From Ruminococcaceae bacterium HV4-5-B5C (GTDB taxonomy: Bacteria > Bacillota > Clostridia > Oscillospirales > Acutalibacteraceae), in assembly GCA_900184925.1 (NCBI GenBank), contig FXYJ02000006.1, forward strand, positions 1 through 64,000: 64,000 nucleotides of DNA. The letters are read 5' to 3'. Shown piece after piece: positions 55,406-64,000 of the stretch. Made by a program: the position numbers and the translations under genes. The notes under the pieces were generated by a model. That model saw only the letters and a list, made by a program, of their open reading frames with translations, did not search any database and had not been told where the DNA came from. Numbering within the stretch: position 1 is the first letter of the stretch; every line of letters begins with the position of its first letter.

Positions 55406-56905
55406 ATGGAGAATCACGACGATTTCGGCAGCGCGAAGCTGCCTTCGGAAGAGCTGGAAAAGAATATACAATACATTTGCAACCTGTTCAAGGGAGACGA
55501 TACCCTGCAGATCCGCCGGGTCTCCAACACGGCAAACCAGGGGATGAAGTTCTGCCTGCTTTACGCGGACGGAATGATCAACAACAAACTGATGAACGAC
55601 GACGTCGTGCGCCCGCTTATGGAGTACCGCTTCCCGGAGAGCTGCGGCGACCTCGTCGGTCTGCTGCAGGACCGCGTGGTCTGCTCCAACAGCGTGGAGC
55701 GCACGGCGCAGGTCGAAAAGGTTGTGCAGGCCATTGTTTACGGCGACACGGTTCTGCTCGCGGAGGGCTCCCCCGAAGTACTGCTGCTCAACACGAAGGG
55801 GTGGACGGCGCGTGCCATCGCGGAGCCGGAGAGCGAACGTGTGCTGCGCGGCCCGCGTGAAGGATTCAACGAGTCTCTGCTCATGAATCTTTCCATGATC
55901 CGCAGAAAGCTCCGCACCCCCGACCTGAAGCTCAACCTGCTTACGTTCGGCCGCAGGACGCGCACGAAAGCGTGCCTGTGCTACCTTGACACACTTGTGG
56001 ATAAAAACGTTCTGGAGAACCTCAAAAAGCGCCTTTCCGCCATTGATATCGACGGCACACTCGACACGCAGTATATCGCCGAGCTGATCCGCGACAAGCC
56101 CTACGCCTGTGTCGACACGGTCGGCTCGACGGAGAAGCCGGACGTTGTCTGCGCAAAGCTGCTGGAGGGACGCATTGCCCTCGTGCTTGACGGTACACCG
56201 CAGGTTCTGACCGTGCCGTACCTGTTCATCGAAAGTTTCCAGAGCGACGAAGACTACTACCTCAGCTTTTTCTTCGCCTCCATCGGGCGCATCCTGCGCA
56301 TTCTTGCGTTCTATATTTCCATTACGCTGCCCGCGGTATACGTTGCCGCCGTCACGTTCCACCCTGAAATTCTCCCTGCGTCGCTCCTCATCAGCACCTC
56401 GCAGGCGCGGCAGGGCGTGCCGTTCCCCACCATCCTCGAGATGATTCTGATGCTCATCGTTTTCGAGATGCTGCGGGAGTCCGGGTCGCGCATGCCCGGC
56501 CTGATGGGCCAGACGCTCAGCATTGTGGGAGCTCTTGTCATCGGGCAGGCCGCCGTGCAGGCCAAGATTGTCAGTGCGCCGATCATCATCATCGTGGCCA
56601 TTGTCGGCATCACCGGTCTGATGAACCCCAAGATTAAGGGCTTTACGATCCTCCTGCGATTCCTGATTCTGGTGCTTGCTTCCATGCTCGGGCTTTACGG
56701 CTTTCTGTTCGGCAACCTTGCGCTGCTCGGCCTGCTGTACCAGACGGATTCCTTCGGAATTCCCATTATGTCGAACAACAGCACACGAAGCTTTCAGGAT
56801 TTCAAGGACAGCTTCATCCGCGCCCCGTGGTGGTATATGCTCAAGAGGCCGCGCGGGTTGACGCGGAATCAAAAAAGACAGAAACGGAGCGGTGCCGCAA
56901 AATGA
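55406..56905 (+). CDS. gerA: Germinant receptor A subunit (GerA family)
   Basis: The 499-residue subunit of a spore inner-membrane nutrient receptor has a large soluble N-terminal region (about 1-290) with RTRTKACLCYLDTLVD, typical of GerA, and a C-terminal membrane region of about five segments (ITLPAVYVAAVTFHPEILP, then TQARQGVPFPTILEMILML conserved). ATG at 55406 is best spaced from GGGGGGAG. It overlaps the C-subunit gene by 4 bases. Confidence 0.95.
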   Translation: MENHDDFGSAKLPSEELEKNIQYICNLFKGDDTLQIRRVSNTANQGMKFCLLYADGMINNKLMNDDVVRPLMEYRFPESCGDLVGLLQDRVVCSNSVERTAQVEKVVQAIVYGDTVLLAEGSPEVLLLNTKGWTARAIAEPESERVLRGPREGFNESLLMNLSMIRRKLRTPDLKLNLLTFGRRTRTKACLCYLDTLVDKNVLENLKKRLSAIDIDGTLDTQYIAELIRDKPYACVDTVGSTEKPDVVCAKLLEGRIALVLDGTPQVLTVPYLFIESFQSDEDYYLSFFFASIGRILRILAFYISITLPAVYVAAVTFHPEILPASLLISTSQARQGVPFPTILEMILMLIVFEMLRESGSRMPGLMGQTLSIVGALVIGQAAVQAKIVSAPIIIIVAIVGITGLMNPKIKGFTILLRFLILVLASMLGLYGFLFGNLALLGLLYQTDSFGIPIMSNNSTRSFQDFKDSFIRAPWWYMLKRPRGLTRNQKRQKRSGAAK

Positions 56906-58095
56906 AACGTTTTGTTCAGTGTGCAGTGCTTGCAGTGCTTTTCGGTTCGCTCACCCTGCTGACCGGGTGCTGGAACTACAAGGAGGTCGAAAACCATTAT
57001 ATCGTGAGCGGAATGGCCGTCGACGAAGGAACACAGGGTCACCGCTACCACATGACCTTTGAAGTGCTCGACCTCGCGGGAAGCGGCCAGAACGGCGAGA
57101 TGAAGGGGAAGCTGTTTGAGTCGGAGGGCGACACCATCGCCGAAGCCGTGGACAACGCCTCAAAACTCGGCGACAAGGAGCTTTACTACAGCGACTGCAA
57201 GGTGATCGTTTTCAGCAGAGAGATTGCAGAAGACGGCCTGACGCCGGTTCTGGACTGGCTCAACCGCGACCCGAAGCCCCGCATTACCGTGCAGGCTTTT
57301 GTTTCAGGCGAAAAAACAGCAGGGGAACTCTTCCGGGCGGGCAGCACATCCGCGGGAGGAGGGCAGCAGGCCAGCCAGCAGAGCAACGGGCAGCAGCAGG
57401 GCGGCGTGATCTCCATAGAGATCGCAAACTCCATGGAGGCAATCTCGACGGGCGGCAGAAGCCAGCAGATGCATATTTACGACGTCGACAACGTCCTTCT
57501 CGGCCAAGGCAGAGACCTGGCACTTCCCCTTCTGAAAAAGAGCGGCAAGCAGAACAACCCGGTTGAGGTAAACGGAACCGCCGTGTTCCGGGGCGACCGA
57601 TATGTCGGAGAGATTAACGACCAACTGTCGCAGGATTATCTGCTCGCAATGAGCAGTGTGGAAAACAGCGTGATGGTCGTGGGAGAAAATCCGTCGGAAA
57701 GGAACCTGTCCCTTCTCATCCACAAAAGCAGCGTGTCGGTCGACCCGGAGGTCAGCGGCTCAAAAATCAGCATGAAAGTAAAAGTGAAGTTGCAGTGCAG
57801 CTTTGATGAGGAAAACAGCGAACGGAATTATCTTCTTGACCTCGGGGTAGACAAAATCGAAAATTATGCGGATTCTACCGTCAAGACGCGCATTGCAAGA
57901 GTGGTGCAGCAGATGCAGACGCAGTTCGGCAGTGACATTTTCGGTTTCGGCCGAAGAATCTATCAGGAGAAGCCGAACGAGTGGAAAAAGCTGAAAGCCT
58001 CCTGGCCGCAGAAATTCCGTACGGTTTCGGTGGATGTCGAACCGGAAGTTACAATTATCAACGCAGAATTTGCCCACCCGAAAGGATACACCTGA
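56902..58095 (+). CDS. gerC: Germinant receptor C subunit (lipoprotein)
   Basis: The 397-residue Ger(x)C family lipoprotein has a signal peptide and lipobox LLTGC followed by WNYKEVENHYIVSGMAVDEG, the family hallmark. A Gln/Ser/Gly-rich insert (about 155-180) is unusual. C-terminal GRRIYQEKPNEWKKLKASWP is typical of the third domain. ATG overlaps the gerA stop (ATGA), and its stop overlaps the next ATG. Confidence 0.94.
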   Translation: MKRFVQCAVLAVLFGSLTLLTGCWNYKEVENHYIVSGMAVDEGTQGHRYHMTFEVLDLAGSGQNGEMKGKLFESEGDTIAEAVDNASKLGDKELYYSDCKVIVFSREIAEDGLTPVLDWLNRDPKPRITVQAFVSGEKTAGELFRAGSTSAGGGQQASQQSNGQQQGGVISIEIANSMEAISTGGRSQQMHIYDVDNVLLGQGRDLALPLLKKSGKQNNPVEVNGTAVFRGDRYVGEINDQLSQDYLLAMSSVENSVMVVGENPSERNLSLLIHKSSVSVDPEVSGSKISMKVKVKLQCSFDEENSERNYLLDLGVDKIENYADSTVKTRIARVVQQMQTQFGSDIFGFGRRIYQEKPNEWKKLKASWPQKFRTVSVDVEPEVTIINAEFAHPKGYT

Positions 58096-58319
58096 TGGAA
58101 CACATTTTCTTGTCTGTCCTGCTGATCGGTTTTTTCGTGGTCTCCGACCTGATTCCCATGTTCCGGGATGAGAACCGTGAAAAAAAAGCGGCCTGGTTTG
58201 CGGTGCCGGTTTACGCGGCGGCGCTTGTGATTAACGTGCTGATAGGTCTCGGAGTGCAGATGGAGATGGACCCGGCGGTCGCCTCGTTTTTCGATTCGCT
58301 GTTGGGCATGAAGAAGTAA
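58095..58319 (+). CDS. Small two-helix protein, candidate receptor D subunit
   Basis: The 74-residue protein has two hydrophobic helices (about 3-20 and 33-53) and a short acidic tail. It overlaps the C-subunit stop by one base and lies before the B subunits. Small 2-TM D subunits are known in some Bacillus germinant-receptor operons, so this is the likely role by context; sequence alone does not prove it. Confidence 0.75.
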   Translation: MEHIFLSVLLIGFFVVSDLIPMFRDENREKKAAWFAVPVYAAALVINVLIGLGVQMEMDPAVASFFDSLLGMKK

Positions 58320-58328
58320 GGGGAGCGG

Positions 58329-59474
58329 ATGGAGAACGAAAAAATTCCGGGCATTAAGATATCGGCGCTGATTGCCCTGCTCCTGATCGGGAGCTCCGTA
58401 ACGGTGGGAGGCGGCAGCTGGGCACAACAGGATTCGTGGATCGCCATGGCGGCCGCCACGGTGGGCGGGCTCCTTCTGGCGTGGCTTTACAGCGCCGTTC
58501 TGCGTCTTCACCCCGGCAGAGACATGTTCGACATTTTCATCGAGGTGACGGGAAGTGTCTGCGGGAAAATCCTCTGCTGGCTGTACGTGATTTATGCCGT
58601 TTTTACCGGCGCACAGATTTTTGCCCTTTACAACAACTTTATCCAGATCGTCAACCTCGACAAAACGCCGACGGAGGGAATTCTTCTGATCTCGGTTCCG
58701 CTGGTTGCCGGGCTCGTGAAAGGCAGTCTGAAAAATCTGGCGAGCTGCGCCAAATTCCTTTTTATTGTCGTTCTGCTGATGACCGGGAGCACCATTCTGT
58801 TTGGCCTGTCGTTTATGAAAATGGACAACATCAAACCGATTCTGGGGTCCGGCATCGGCCCGATTGCCCAATCGGCCGGCTTTTACCTGACGCTTCCCAT
58901 CGGGGAGAGCGTGCTGGCCATGTCTTTTTTCAGCGGGATCAACCAGAAGGAAAGCCCGTTTCGCATTCTTGCGCTGGGCATCCTGTTCGGGGGAGCGCTT
59001 CTCACGGCAATTATCGTGAGAAACGTTCTTCTTGTGGGAGCGCCCACCTGCAACCTGTTTCTGTTTGCCTCCTATGAGGCGGTCGGCGTTATTTCCGTAG
59101 GCGATTTCGTGACCCGCATCTCGGCTTTCATCGGCATCGAGCTGACACTGGCGGGCATCGTGAAGCTGAGTGTGTTTACGTTCACGGCGGCGGTCGGCGT
59201 TTCGAAAGCCATCGGCCTCAAAAAATACCTGCAGCCCGCCGCGCCCTGCTGCGCGTTCATGGCGGCGCTCGGCATGACGCTGTATACCAACATCCAGTCG
59301 GAGGTTGAGTTCGAGAAATACTCCGCCCTGGTCGGCGTGCCGCTCCAAATCGTACTTCCGCTGATTATTCTGGTCACAGGGAAAATCAGGCTCAGAAGAA
59401 AGAAGAAAGGCGCCGCGAAAAAAGCGTCGCACACCGGGAGCACAGCCGCCCCTCCGAAGGAGCCGGCGCTCTGA
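58329..59474 (+). CDS. gerB: Germinant receptor B subunit 1
   Basis: The 381-residue APC-fold protein of the GerB family has about ten hydrophobic segments and the motifs EKIPGIKISALIALLLIGSS, GRDMFDIFIEVTGS and GVISVGDFVTRISAFIGIEL. GerB binds the germinant in characterised receptors. A basic tail ends it. It is the first of three tandem B genes. Confidence 0.94.
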   Translation: MENEKIPGIKISALIALLLIGSSVTVGGGSWAQQDSWIAMAAATVGGLLLAWLYSAVLRLHPGRDMFDIFIEVTGSVCGKILCWLYVIYAVFTGAQIFALYNNFIQIVNLDKTPTEGILLISVPLVAGLVKGSLKNLASCAKFLFIVVLLMTGSTILFGLSFMKMDNIKPILGSGIGPIAQSAGFYLTLPIGESVLAMSFFSGINQKESPFRILALGILFGGALLTAIIVRNVLLVGAPTCNLFLFASYEAVGVISVGDFVTRISAFIGIELTLAGIVKLSVFTFTAAVGVSKAIGLKKYLQPAAPCCAFMAALGMTLYTNIQSEVEFEKYSALVGVPLQIVLPLIILVTGKIRLRRKKKGAAKKASHTGSTAAPPKEPAL

Positions 59475-59519
59475 AGAAGGGGATTAAGACAGAATGGGAG
59501 AAGGGAGCGACAGCCTCAA

Positions 59520-60677
59520 GTGGACAACAAAAAAGTACCGGGGGTTAAACTGTCGGCACTGATTGCCCTGCTTCTGACCGGAAGCTCGGTAACACTGGGC
59601 GGCGGCAGCGCGGCCGAGCAGGATTCCTGGATTGCGATGGCGGCGGCTACGGCCGGAGGGGTCCTTCTGGCATGGTTTTACAGCAAGGTTCTGCGCCTGC
59701 ACCCGGGGAAAAATATATTTGATATTTTTATCGATGTGCTGGGGAACGGTTGCGGCAAGGCGGTCTGCTGGCTGTACGTGATCTACGCCGTTTACATCGG
59801 TTCGCGGATTTTCGCCCTTTACAACAACTTCATCCGCATCGTCAATCTCGACAAAACGCCGGTGGCAGGCATCATGCTGGTTTCGGTTCCGCTGGTTGCC
59901 GGTCTGGTAAAATGCGGTCTTAAAAACGTCGGCAGCTGCGCGAAGTTTCTGTTCACCGTCGTCATTCTGATGACGGGAAGCACCCTTGTGTTCGGCCTGC
60001 CGTTCATGAACCCCGGCAACCTCAAACCCATTCTGGGGACGGGAGTGGGTACGGTGGCGGGCGCGTCTCTTGCCTACCTGACGCTTCCAATGGGCGAGAC
60101 CGTACTTGCCCTGTCGTTCTTCGGCGAGGTGGACCAGAAGGAAAGCCCGTTCCGCATTCTGTCGCTCGGCATTGTCTTCGGGGGCGGGATCCTGACGGCG
60201 GTGCTCCTGAGAAATCTTCTTCTTCTGGGCGCGCCCACCTGCGATCTGTTCGTTTTTGCCTCGTACGGCGCGGCGGGCATCATTTCCGTCGGTGATTTCA
60301 TTACCCGCATCTCGGTTTTCATCGGCATCGAGCTGACGCTGACGGCGATCGCAAAGCTGAGCGTGTATACCTACGCGGCGGCGGTCGGCGTTTCGAAGGC
60401 CCTCGGTCTGAAAAAGTTCCTGCAGCCCGCCGCGCCCTGCTGTGCTTTGATGGGGGCGCTCAGCCTGACGCTGTATCAAAATATTCAGACGGAAGTCTTA
60501 TTTGAAAAATACGTTTCCCTCATCGGCATTCCGTTCCAGTTCCTGATTCCGCTGATCGTCCTGATTGTGGGAAAAATCCGGTTCGGGAAAAAGAAAAAAG
60601 GAGCCGCAAAAAAAGCGGCGCCCGCGGCCGGAACGGAAGCTTCCCCGGAGGAATCCCCGGAAGAACCGGCGTTCTGA
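59520..60677 (+). CDS. gerB: Germinant receptor B subunit 2
   Basis: The 385-residue paralogue shares long identical blocks with the preceding subunit (for example QDSWIAMAAAT, KESPFRIL, ISVGDFITRIS). GTG at 59520 is used, 10 bases after GGGAG. Duplication appears recent relative to the third copy. Confidence 0.93.
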   Translation: MDNKKVPGVKLSALIALLLTGSSVTLGGGSAAEQDSWIAMAAATAGGVLLAWFYSKVLRLHPGKNIFDIFIDVLGNGCGKAVCWLYVIYAVYIGSRIFALYNNFIRIVNLDKTPVAGIMLVSVPLVAGLVKCGLKNVGSCAKFLFTVVILMTGSTLVFGLPFMNPGNLKPILGTGVGTVAGASLAYLTLPMGETVLALSFFGEVDQKESPFRILSLGIVFGGGILTAVLLRNLLLLGAPTCDLFVFASYGAAGIISVGDFITRISVFIGIELTLTAIAKLSVYTYAAAVGVSKALGLKKFLQPAAPCCALMGALSLTLYQNIQTEVLFEKYVSLIGIPFQFLIPLIVLIVGKIRFGKKKKGAAKKAAPAAGTEASPEESPEEPAF

Positions 60678-60723
60678 AAAAAGCCGTTTCAGCGCAGCGA
60701 GGAGAAAGGAGAAGCCGCCGCCG

Positions 60724-61851
60724 ATGGAGAAGGTAACCGGTCACAAGATATCATGCCTGATCGCGCTGAACCTGATCGGCAGTTTCATTGTGCTGGGAAG
60801 CAGCGAAGCCGAGCAGGATTCCTGGATTGCCATGACCGCGGCCATCGTGCTGTCGCTCCTTCTCGCGTGGCTTTACAGCGCCATCCTCCGCCTGCACCCC
60901 GGGGAAAACATGTTCAGTATTTTTACCGAGGTTCTTGGGAACACAGGCGGGAAGATTGTCTCCGGCCTTTACGCGGGTTACGCCATTTTCCTCGGCGCGC
61001 GGATTGTCGCCATCTACATCAATTTCATTCAGATCGTGAACCTTGACAATACTCCTCTGGCGGCACTGCTCCTGCTGTCGATGCCGATGGAAGCCTGGTT
61101 CGTAAAGGGTGGGCTGAAAAGCATGGGTGACTGTGCAAAGTTTCTCTACACCTTCACGGTCGTGCTGGCTCTTGCTTCCTTGCTTCTGGGTCTGCGCTAT
61201 ATGGATGTTAATAACATCAAGCCGATTTTGGCGACAGCGCCGGAAACCATGCTCCGGGTGACAGGAGGCTACCTGATGCTCCCGCTGGGAGAGACTGTGC
61301 TGTGCATGTCTTGCTTCGGTGAGGTGGACCGAAAAGAGAGCCCGTTCCGCATTCTGTCGGTCGGCACTCTGCTTGGCGGCGTCATCGTTCTGACCGGGAT
61401 TCTCGGGAATTCTCTTCTGCTGAGCGCACCGGTGTGCCGGCTGTTTCTGTTCACAACCTATCAGGCGATCGGTATTGTCTCCGTGGGAGACTTCATCACC
61501 CGCATCTCTGTAATCATCGGGGTGGAAATGACGCTGACGGGGTTTGCAAAGGTCGGCTGCTTTGCTTACTCGGCCTCACTCGGGACTTCAAAGGTTTTGG
61601 GGCTGAAAGAGTACCGGGGTCTTGTGCCCTCCTGCTGTCTGCTGATGGCGGCGCTCAGCCTGATTTTTTTCAGGGACATCCTGACGGCAATCAACTTCAA
61701 GACGAATATTGCCGAGATCGGCGTGCCGTTTCAGGTCGTGATTCCCCTTATTGTTCTTGTCGTGGGAAAAATCCGGCAAACCGGCGGGAAAAAGAAAAAG
61801 GCGGCAGTCAAAAAGACCGCCGCCGTGCAGAGCCGGGTTTCGGAAGAATAG
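60724..61851 (+). CDS. gerB: Germinant receptor B subunit 3
   Basis: The 375-residue third GerB paralogue starts MEKVTGHKISCLIALNLIGS and keeps SSEAEQDSWIAMTA, RLHPGENMFSIFTEVLG and SVGDFITRISVIIG but diverges more within the helices, especially around the predicted ligand pocket. AAAGGAG lies upstream of the ATG at 60724. Three B subunits with one A and one C suggest alternative ligand specificities. Confidence 0.92.
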   Translation: MEKVTGHKISCLIALNLIGSFIVLGSSEAEQDSWIAMTAAIVLSLLLAWLYSAILRLHPGENMFSIFTEVLGNTGGKIVSGLYAGYAIFLGARIVAIYINFIQIVNLDNTPLAALLLLSMPMEAWFVKGGLKSMGDCAKFLYTFTVVLALASLLLGLRYMDVNNIKPILATAPETMLRVTGGYLMLPLGETVLCMSCFGEVDRKESPFRILSVGTLLGGVIVLTGILGNSLLLSAPVCRLFLFTTYQAIGIVSVGDFITRISVIIGVEMTLTGFAKVGCFAYSASLGTSKVLGLKEYRGLVPSCCLLMAALSLIFFRDILTAINFKTNIAEIGVPFQVVIPLIVLVVGKIRQTGGKKKKAAVKKTAAVQSRVSEE

Positions 61852-61930
61852 ATTTTGAGCCTTCGGGCCGGTAAAAAAGTAACCGAAGGCTATGAAAAAA
61901 CTAATTTCGGAAAGCATTTGATCGAATCTG

Positions 61931-62009
61931 TTGCAACGTGATAAAATCTGTGTTACAATGACCGCGGTGAAAGCAAGGGAGCTTCCTTCAGAAAGGAAGC
62001 TCTTTTTTT
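61931..62009 (+). ncRNA. Possible short promoter-terminator transcript
   Basis: TTGCAA (61931-61936), 17 bases, TACAAT (61954-61959) is followed about 20 bases later by stem GAGCTTCCTT/AAGGAAGCTC (61979-62002) and seven T residues. A transcript of roughly 45 nt would result. The hairpin also ends the ger operon, so an independent RNA is uncertain. Confidence 0.35.
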
Positions 62010-62659
62010 GTACCTTCCGGCTCGGTGCGGCTCAGGTAGCGGTAAACGGTCGGTTCGGAGATGAAGAGCTGCCGCGCAATTTCTGAAATGGCCCCCTTCA
62101 TGGTAAGAACCCCGCGTTCGTTCAGGTGGTGCACAACAGCCACTTTTTCCTGCCGGGACATCCGCTGGGGGGAGACGCCCGTGCTTTCAATTGCCTGCCG
62201 CACAAGCGAGGAGAGCATTTCCTCCACAGGGGTATCAAGATTCTCCCGGATGTCGGTGCGCACGTCGGAAAGGTTGAACTGCTGCTTCAGCCGCCGAAGG
62301 GTGAGGTCCAGTTCATGCACGGCCGCTGTGCTGCGGTTGACGCAGAGCAGACCGATCAGCCGGTTTCCATTTTTGATAAAGTAAGTATTGGAGATAAAGT
62401 CTTTGTTCTTGCTTACGCCCCGGTAATTTGAAAGAAAGTCCTGTTTTTCGTACAGACCTTCCCGGGTGATCTGGGTGGCAAGGTCGGTCATCGGCGAGCC
62501 GATCTTGCGCCCGGAATGGTGCCCGTTGGCGATGGCCACCACGGTGCCTTCCTCCGATTTGGAAACGTCGTGCAGAAGAATTTCGCAGGCGGGGCCGCAC
62601 AGGCTGGCCAGAAAAGGAACCAGCGGCTTGTACATCCCCAGAATCTCGTCGTCCGTCAT
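61988..62659 (-). CDS. YheO-type PAS/HTH transcriptional regulator
   Basis: The 223-residue protein has an N-terminal YheO-like PAS domain (CEILLHDVSKSEEGTVVAIA, GRKIGSPMTDLATQI) and a C-terminal HTH_22 (EIARQLFISEPTVYRYLSR). Relatives include DauR, a D-arginine utilisation repressor. Its 3' end overlaps the terminator of the ger operon. It is divergent from ridA and an aminotransferase, probably its targets. A minus-strand TATAAT (62692-62687) with TTTGCC 17 bases upstream is its likely promoter. Confidence 0.88.
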   Translation of the reverse strand: MTDDEILGMYKPLVPFLASLCGPACEILLHDVSKSEEGTVVAIANGHHSGRKIGSPMTDLATQITREGLYEKQDFLSNYRGVSKNKDFISNTYFIKNGNRLIGLLCVNRSTAAVHELDLTLRRLKQQFNLSDVRTDIRENLDTPVEEMLSSLVRQAIESTGVSPQRMSRQEKVAVVHHLNERGVLTMKGAISEIARQLFISEPTVYRYLSRTEPEGTKKELPF

Positions 62660-62798
62660 CTTGCATTACCCCTTCTTTGATGATTCATTATACCATCTTT
62701 TCCCCGCGCGGCAAACACTTCGCTGTGAAATCTCAGAGAAAGCGGAGCGAGAGGAAGAAATTGAAACAAAACATTTCGACAAAAGTTGATAAAATGTA

Positions 62799-62910
62799 TT
62801 GTATTTCATAAAAACGCGTGATATGATAATGTCACAATCAGAGAGATAATAAATTTATCTCATTGCCGTTCTCTCAGGAGAAGAGAGAGCGGGGGAAAGG
62901 ATGATATACT
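62799..62910 (+). promoter_or_regulatory. ridA promoter and hairpin-rich leader
   Basis: TTGTAT, 17 bases, TATGAT (62822-62827). The leader holds an inverted repeat GAGATAA/TTATCTC (62843-62861) and CTCTC/GAGAG (62871-62887) just before the ribosome site. These may be operators of the divergent YheO-type regulator or RNA structure controlling translation. Confidence 0.45.
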
Positions 62911-63291
62911 TTGCAGAAGAAAGCACTTCACTCAGCCAATGCTCCGGCGGCCATCGGCCCCTACTCACAGGCGGTTCAGGCCGGCGATACCATTTATGTT
63001 TCGGGTCAGCTTCCGGTCGACCCCGCGACCGGCGAGTTTGCGGGCGACGACATCGTCTCCCAGACAAAGCAGTCGCTTGAGAATATCCGTGCGGTTCTGG
63101 CTTCGGCCGGGGCGGGCATGGAGAACATCGTCAAGACAACGGTCTTTCTCAAAGACATGGAGGAGTTCGGGGCAATGAACGAGGTCTATGCCCGGTACTT
63201 CCCCGCCGACTGCCCGGCGCGCGCCGCCATTCAGATCGGGCGCCTGCCGAAGGACGCACGGGTAGAGATTGAGGCAGTTGCGGTTCTGTAA
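62911..63291 (+). CDS. ridA: Reactive intermediate deaminase RidA
   Basis: The 126-residue RidA/YjgF protein hydrolyses reactive enamines and imines made by PLP enzymes. GPYSQAVQAGDTIYVSGQLP and PARAAIQIGRLPKDARVEIE are signatures, including the conserved Arg. TTG at 62911 is the only good start, with GGGGGAAAGG upstream. Its PLP-dependent neighbour downstream is an expected partner. Confidence 0.95.
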   Translation: MQKKALHSANAPAAIGPYSQAVQAGDTIYVSGQLPVDPATGEFAGDDIVSQTKQSLENIRAVLASAGAGMENIVKTTVFLKDMEEFGAMNEVYARYFPADCPARAAIQIGRLPKDARVEIEAVAVL

Positions 63292-63352
63292 AAACGGAAC
63301 CTTCGGAAAAAATAAAGTGTTTTCTACTTTTTTAGAAAAGGAGCAGATGATC

Positions 63353-64000
63353 ATGAAGTACGATTTTACATCCATTATGGACAGACACGGCAAAGACGCA
63401 ATTGCAGTGGACGGTCTGGGCACCGCCCCCGGCTTTGCACCGGATGCACCGAAGGAGGGCTTCGACGCCATCCCGATGTGGGTAGCCGACATGAACTTCC
63501 CCACGGTTCCCACAATTCCCGAAGCGATCATCGAGCGCGCCAAGCACCCGGCCTACGGATACTTCGCGCCGACCGACGAGTATTTTAATTCGATTATTCA
63601 GTGGCACGAAAAGCGCAACGGAGCGACGGGCCTCACCAAAGAGTGCATCGGTTACGAAAACGGCGTTCTGGGCGGCGTTGTCTCTGCACTGGATGCGTTC
63701 TCCGCTCCGGGTGACGCAGTGCTGCTGCACTCCCCGACCTACATCGGCTTTACCATGTGCGTGGGCAACAACGGCCGCAAAATCGTCCACAGCCCGCTCA
63801 AAAAGGATGCGGAAGGCGTCTGGCGCATGGACTACGAAGACATGGACAAAAAGATCAAGGAGAACAAGATTCACGTTGCCATCTTCTGCAACCCGCACAA
63901 CCCGTGCGGCCGCGTCTGGGAAAAGTGGGAGATTGAAAAGGCGATGGAAGTTTACAAAAACAATCACTGCCTCGTGATTTCCGACGAGATCTGGTCCGAC
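63353..64000 (+). CDS. MalY/PatB aminotransferase (cut by the window end)
   Basis: The visible 216 residues are the N-terminal half of a PLP-dependent fold type I enzyme of the MalY/PatB cystathionine beta-lyase group: MKYDFTSIMDRHGKDAIAVD, MWVADMNFPTVPTIPEAI, FCNPHNPCGRVW and VISDEIWSD. The Schiff-base Lys lies beyond the window. AAAAGGAG precedes the ATG. Pairing with ridA fits removal of enamines made by beta-lyase chemistry. Confidence 0.92.
   Translation, partial: MKYDFTSIMDRHGKDAIAVDGLGTAPGFAPDAPKEGFDAIPMWVADMNFPTVPTIPEAIIERAKHPAYGYFAPTDEYFNSIIQWHEKRNGATGLTKECIGYENGVLGGVVSALDAFSAPGDAVLLHSPTYIGFTMCVGNNGRKIVHSPLKKDAEGVWRMDYEDMDKKIKENKIHVAIFCNPHNPCGRVWEKWEIEKAMEVYKNNHCLVISDEIWSD

Overview
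This window is the replication-origin region of a moderately GC-rich, spore-forming member of the Clostridia, most like the Oscillospiraceae/Ruminococcaceae. The origin order is canonical: rpmH-rnpA-yidD-yidC-jag-mnmE-mnmG-rsmG-noc-parA-parB run leftward, and dnaA-dnaN-yaaA-recF-remB-gyrB-gyrA run rightward. A SleB cortex hydrolase and a GerA-type germinant-receptor operon imply endospores. Rubrerythrin points to an anaerobe. Start codons are often TTG or GTG, and many promoters are near-perfect sigma-A sites.

Layout. 0-9.3 kb holds sleB, small lipoprotein and membrane genes, an XRE cassette, a MerR regulator with a membrane/zinc-ribbon tail, a family 2 glycosyltransferase, a GH25-LysM lysozyme, a TetR/flavoprotein operon and an O-methyltransferase behind a leader terminator. 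9.4-11.3 kb holds tRNA-Met, tRNA-Glu and tRNA-Val, preceded by two partial copies of the tRNA-Val 3' end that bracket an AT-rich islet with one gene (DUF6414-like). 11.3-15 kb is guaB, an acyl-ACP thioesterase and serS. 15.8-26.6 kb is the left arm of the origin, with parS and Noc-like sites. oriC lies most plausibly between dnaA and dnaN (28.5-28.9 kb). 28.9-40 kb is the right arm; small membrane and zinc-ribbon genes sit between remB and gyrB, and others between gyrB and gyrA. 40-54 kb holds a NUDIX hydrolase, a DUF1015 protein, a Gld-like ABC transporter operon ending in a DUF4340 gene, a DUF6323/DUF6179-like pair, rubrerythrin, a CpXC protein, two orphan small proteins and galE. 54-62 kb holds galK and the germinant-receptor operon (A, C, a small 2-TM protein and three tandem B subunits). 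The right end holds a YheO-type regulator divergent from ridA and a MalY/PatB aminotransferase cut by the window edge.

The most unusual content is a family of modular multi-hairpin intergenic elements at about 15.1-15.8, 21.4-22.3, 34.4-34.95 and 41.1-41.7 kb. They share two conserved blocks around an exchangeable stem-loop. Several stems differ between copies by paired changes that keep base pairing, so structure rather than sequence appears to be conserved. One copy splits the mnmE-mnmG pair. Another carries, on the opposite strand, a short reading frame resembling the hypervariable C-terminus of a diversity-generating-retroelement target. I do not recognise this element family.

All family assignments come from reading the sequence and motif recall; no database search was run.
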